A stretch of 7,488 bases of DNA. Origin: Thiomonas sp. GTDB lineage: Bacteria > Pseudomonadota > Gammaproteobacteria > Burkholderiales > Burkholderiaceae_C. The stretch spans positions 1-7,488 of the forward strand of contig DAIDHU010000378.1 of the NCBI GenBank assembly GCA_027451915.1, read 5' to 3'. This document shows, one piece after another, positions 5,303 through 7,488 of this stretch. Numbering within the stretch: position 1 is the stretch's first letter; every line of letters starts with the position of its first letter. Made by a program: the position numbers and the translations under genes. The notes under the pieces are model-generated. The model was not told the DNA's origin. It ran no database searches and saw nothing but the letters and a program-made list of their open reading frames with translations.

Positions 5303-7441
5303 TCAGAACGCTCCGATGGTCCAACTCGAACCACGAGCCATGCCAGCCAGGTTGGTCGAGAATGTCTCACCGGCCACCGGCGAGGACGAAGAAAGGTCGA
5401 TGCCGACTCCGATCAGCGGCGAGCCCGACTGCGGCACGGCGTTAGCCTGGTCATACGGCGCATAGGACGGGCTCGACAGTGCACCCATGCCCGCAAGCAT
5501 GGGGTTGGCGAAGAAACCGGCCAGGTCGTATCCGGTCGCCGCTTGCCACTGCGCAAAGGTGTCGTTCGATACGGTGTTGAACCCTAGCGTGAAGGCCGTG
5601 CTGTTGCCGGCGTTCCAGTAGGCGTTGTGATCGACCTGTACTCCCGGGTCGGCCCCCGTTCCCTGATACCAGATCACTGGCTCGGTCGAGTCCCATCCAA
5701 TGACCAGGTTGTTCACCACGGCGCTGTTGGGATTCGCTCCGCCGTTGTCCCACAAGTAGATGCCCGCCGTGTAGGTGGACGGGGGCGTCGTGGGCATGAG
5801 CACGATCGTGTTGTTGGCGATCAGCGTGTTCTTCAGTCCATGCTGTCCCGACAGCACATTGCCCTCCCAATATTCGGTAATCCCCAGGCGGCATCCCACG
5901 AGCAGATTGTCGTAGACCTGCGAATGAGCCAGGTTGGCAGTCATGTTGGCCGAGGAGTTCGCCTCGTCCGCCAGCGCCAGACAGGTGCTGTATTTGTACA
6001 TGTCGTCGGCCGGTGACTCCCAGGTGCTCGTGTCGAAACCGGAGAAGTACAGCAGATTGCCGCGCGCGATGTCGTTGGGCTGGTTGTCGAAGTACATCTG
6101 CATGGACCAGTTGTCCATGCTGAGGTTGTCCTCGAACAGCACGCTTCCAGTGGTCTCCGAGGGGCCGCTACCGTAGCTGATGATGCCCTCGCCGCCGTTG
6201 TCAATCACGAGATTGCCGCGAGCAACTCCCTTGTAGGCTTCGCTGAAAGCAAGCCCGCCGCTCCAGCCTCCGCCTGACGAGTAAAAGCCGTTGGTCCCGC
6301 GAGGCCAGTTGTGCAGAGAGTTCATGTAGACCAGGTTTTCCAACGCCTGGTTGTTCGCGTTCGCGTTTCCCGACATCAGCATGAAATTGATGCCAGCCTT
6401 GATGTTGTACTGGCTGACGCAGTTCTCGACGGTCACGGAGCTTCCATAGCCCCAGATCCCTGAATTGCCGCCGGCCTCGGCTGTCAGCCCGTCGAATACC
6501 AGGTAATTGGCGCCGTACCAATAGATTGGACTTGGGTTGTTCGCGTTGGCCACGACCACCGTGGCCGATGAGGGCTGTGCAGAGCCAAAATCCACGGTCA
6601 GCGTGGAGCCGTTGTAGGCAAAGGTGCCACTCCCCGACGTGACGCTGGCCGGGTTGTCGTTGGGCGCCAGTCGAAGCGCCTTGTCGTTGACAATGACGAC
6701 CATGGCCGTGGAAGGGTCGGTTCCGTTGGGCACGGCCAGATTGGAAGATCCATCCAAGGTCTTGCTCACGCTGGCCCGGTATACCGAACCTCCAAGCACA
6801 GACCAGGACGAAGACGCGATCACCGGGGACGCATCAAGTACCACGGCGCCACCTCCCGCATTGCCGAAGGTGATGGGGTGCGCGCTTGTGCCGGACAGCC
6901 CGCCGGCCAGGTTGATCGTCTGGTGATACACCCCGGGCTCGAACAGCAACGTGTCGCCGGGTTGCATCAACGAAACCGCGTGCGCCACCGTGGCAAAAGC
7001 CCTCTGGGCAGAAGTGCCGCTGTTACTGTCGCTTCCGGTGAGCGAGACGTAATAGGTCGTCCCCGTGGAGGAAGCCGCAGTCGAGACGTTCGCCGTCGTC
7101 CACGACGACCAAGGAAGGTCCATCGTGACCCAGGTCTTCACACCCGAGACGAGACGCGGGACCTGGACGAGATTTTCGACGGTGAAACTGCTGGGTACGG
7201 GCGTCGGTGTCGGCGTCGGCGTCGGCGTCGGCGTACCAGTGCTCGTCGTCGTGGTACTGCTGACAGTCTGCGCCTGCCCCGGCACGTTTGCGTTGTTCGG
7301 TGCGGCGCGCGACAGCGTCCCTGCCGTCGAACCGGGGGTACCGGTAGCGGCCCCGCCGCCTCCCCCGCAACCGGCGACAAGCAACGACAGTGCCGCCAGG
7401 AAGACGATCGAGGCGAGCGTGGATGAACGACGCAAACGCAT
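5303..7441 (-). CDS. Right-handed parallel beta-helix lipoprotein, probable polysaccharide-active surface protein
   Basis: The 712-residue product begins with a lipoprotein signal, MRLRRSSTLASIVFLAALSLLVAGC. The lipobox is LVAGC and the lipidated residue is Cys25. A Gly run and a low-complexity Ser/Thr/Ala linker follow, including six Thr-Pro pairs (70-81). From about 129, TYYVSLTGSDSNSGT, then FATVAHAVSLMQPGDTLLFEPGVYHQTI, is the usual entry into parallel beta-helix proteins related to polysaccharide lyases. Coils rich in Asn and Gly run to about 610 (VENCVSQYN, ARGNLVIDNGGEGI, FEDNLSMDN, VVNNLVIG). The C-terminus, NLAGMARGSSWTIGAF, matches the closing motif (G-x-x-R then IGAF) common in this fold. 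Release to the outer membrane surface is inferred from the absence of Asp after Cys25. Catalysis is unproven: I could not identify a lyase catalytic triad, so an adhesin or carbohydrate binder is possible. GC content is well below that of its neighbours, suggesting acquisition by transfer. Confidence 0.88.
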   Translation of the reverse strand: MRLRRSSTLASIVFLAALSLLVAGCGGGGGAATGTPGSTAGTLSRAAPNNANVPGQAQTVSSTTTTSTGTPTPTPTPTPTPVPSSFTVENLVQVPRLVSGVKTWVTMDLPWSSWTTANVSTAASSTGTTYYVSLTGSDSNSGTSAQRAFATVAHAVSLMQPGDTLLFEPGVYHQTINLAGGLSGTSAHPITFGNAGGGAVVLDASPVIASSSWSVLGGSVYRASVSKTLDGSSNLAVPNGTDPSTAMVVIVNDKALRLAPNDNPASVTSGSGTFAYNGSTLTVDFGSAQPSSATVVVANANNPSPIYWYGANYLVFDGLTAEAGGNSGIWGYGSSVTVENCVSQYNIKAGINFMLMSGNANANNQALENLVYMNSLHNWPRGTNGFYSSGGGWSGGLAFSEAYKGVARGNLVIDNGGEGIISYGSGPSETTGSVLFEDNLSMDNWSMQMYFDNQPNDIARGNLLYFSGFDTSTWESPADDMYKYSTCLALADEANSSANMTANLAHSQVYDNLLVGCRLGITEYWEGNVLSGQHGLKNTLIANNTIVLMPTTPPSTYTAGIYLWDNGGANPNSAVVNNLVIGWDSTEPVIWYQGTGADPGVQVDHNAYWNAGNSTAFTLGFNTVSNDTFAQWQAATGYDLAGFFANPMLAGMGALSSPSYAPYDQANAVPQSGSPLIGVGIDLSSSSPVAGETFSTNLAGMARGSSWTIGAF
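7199..7234 (-). repeat. Six-base microsatellite coding for the Thr-Pro linker
   Basis: Six consecutive 6-base units (GGCGTC on the + strand, with two variant copies) encode Thr-Pro six times between the lipid anchor and the beta-helix. Gain or loss of a unit would change linker length by two residues without breaking the frame. Thr-Pro linkers of this kind are typical extended spacers in secreted proteins. Confidence 0.9.
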
Positions 7442-7488
7442 GCTTCGCTCCCTTGGGTCAGGTGTGATGAGCGCGCTCGATGTGGCCC
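7442..7488 (-). promoter_or_regulatory. Leader and Shine-Dalgarno sequence of the beta-helix gene
   Basis: Read on the - strand, AAGGGAG (7448-7454) lies 6 bases before the ATG whose first base is 7441. This is a strong ribosome binding site and supports that start. It contrasts with the three + strand genes from 2357 onward, which have none. Only 47 bases are visible upstream and no promoter can be called in them. Confidence 0.75.

Noticed and set aside
5128..5445. 105-codon + strand frame running from the intergenic region into the 3' end of the beta-helix gene
   Set aside because: It has no ribosome binding site, the product is Pro/Ser/Arg-rich without a domain, and it overlaps antisense the conserved C-terminal end of the beta-helix protein.
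6878..7426. 182-codon + strand frame antisense to the start of the beta-helix gene
   Set aside because: Its product is Arg-rich and largely reflects the reverse of the Gly run, microsatellite and Ser/Thr linker. The lipoprotein signal and strong Shine-Dalgarno support the - strand gene.

Overview
The window is high-GC proteobacterial DNA and looks like a chromosome of the Burkholderiales (Betaproteobacteria). This rests on the protein sequences, the roughly 70-80% GC of the left two thirds, and the fumarase/glutamate racemase pairing. I cannot name a genus from the sequence alone. Six protein-coding genes are supported: five on the + strand (one cut by the window edge) and one on the - strand. 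I see no tRNA, rRNA, CRISPR array or insertion sequence.

Layout. Bases 2-1375 hold most of a class I iron-sulfur fumarase (TCA cycle). After a 28-base gap comes murI, glutamate racemase, which supplies D-glutamate for peptidoglycan (1404-2264). These two housekeeping genes probably form an operon. A small exported cysteine-rich protein of unknown function follows (2357-2878), then a complete transmembrane methyl-accepting chemotaxis protein (2985-4493). Next is a small membrane protein built on four nearly identical 11-residue coiled-coil repeats (4549-5034). A 268-base intergenic stretch separates these genes from a convergent gene on the - strand (5303-7441). That gene encodes a large lipoprotein with a Thr-Pro linker and a right-handed parallel beta-helix, likely a surface polysaccharide-binding or polysaccharide-degrading protein.

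Working together. Only fumarase-racemase looks like a true operon. The three middle + strand genes each start a few bases after a TAnnnT hexamer and lack a good Shine-Dalgarno sequence. They may therefore be transcribed separately as leaderless or near-leaderless messages. The beta-helix gene differs in base composition (about 58-60% GC in hand-counted samples), has a strong Shine-Dalgarno sequence and converges on the others. The composition changes at about position 5140, exactly where an 8-base inverted repeat begins, so this gene is probably a later acquisition.

Nothing here is clearly a new multi-gene system. The parts most worth a second look are the cysteine-rich secreted protein, the hendecad-repeat membrane protein next to the chemoreceptor, the shared start architecture of the middle genes, and the composition boundary at 5140.
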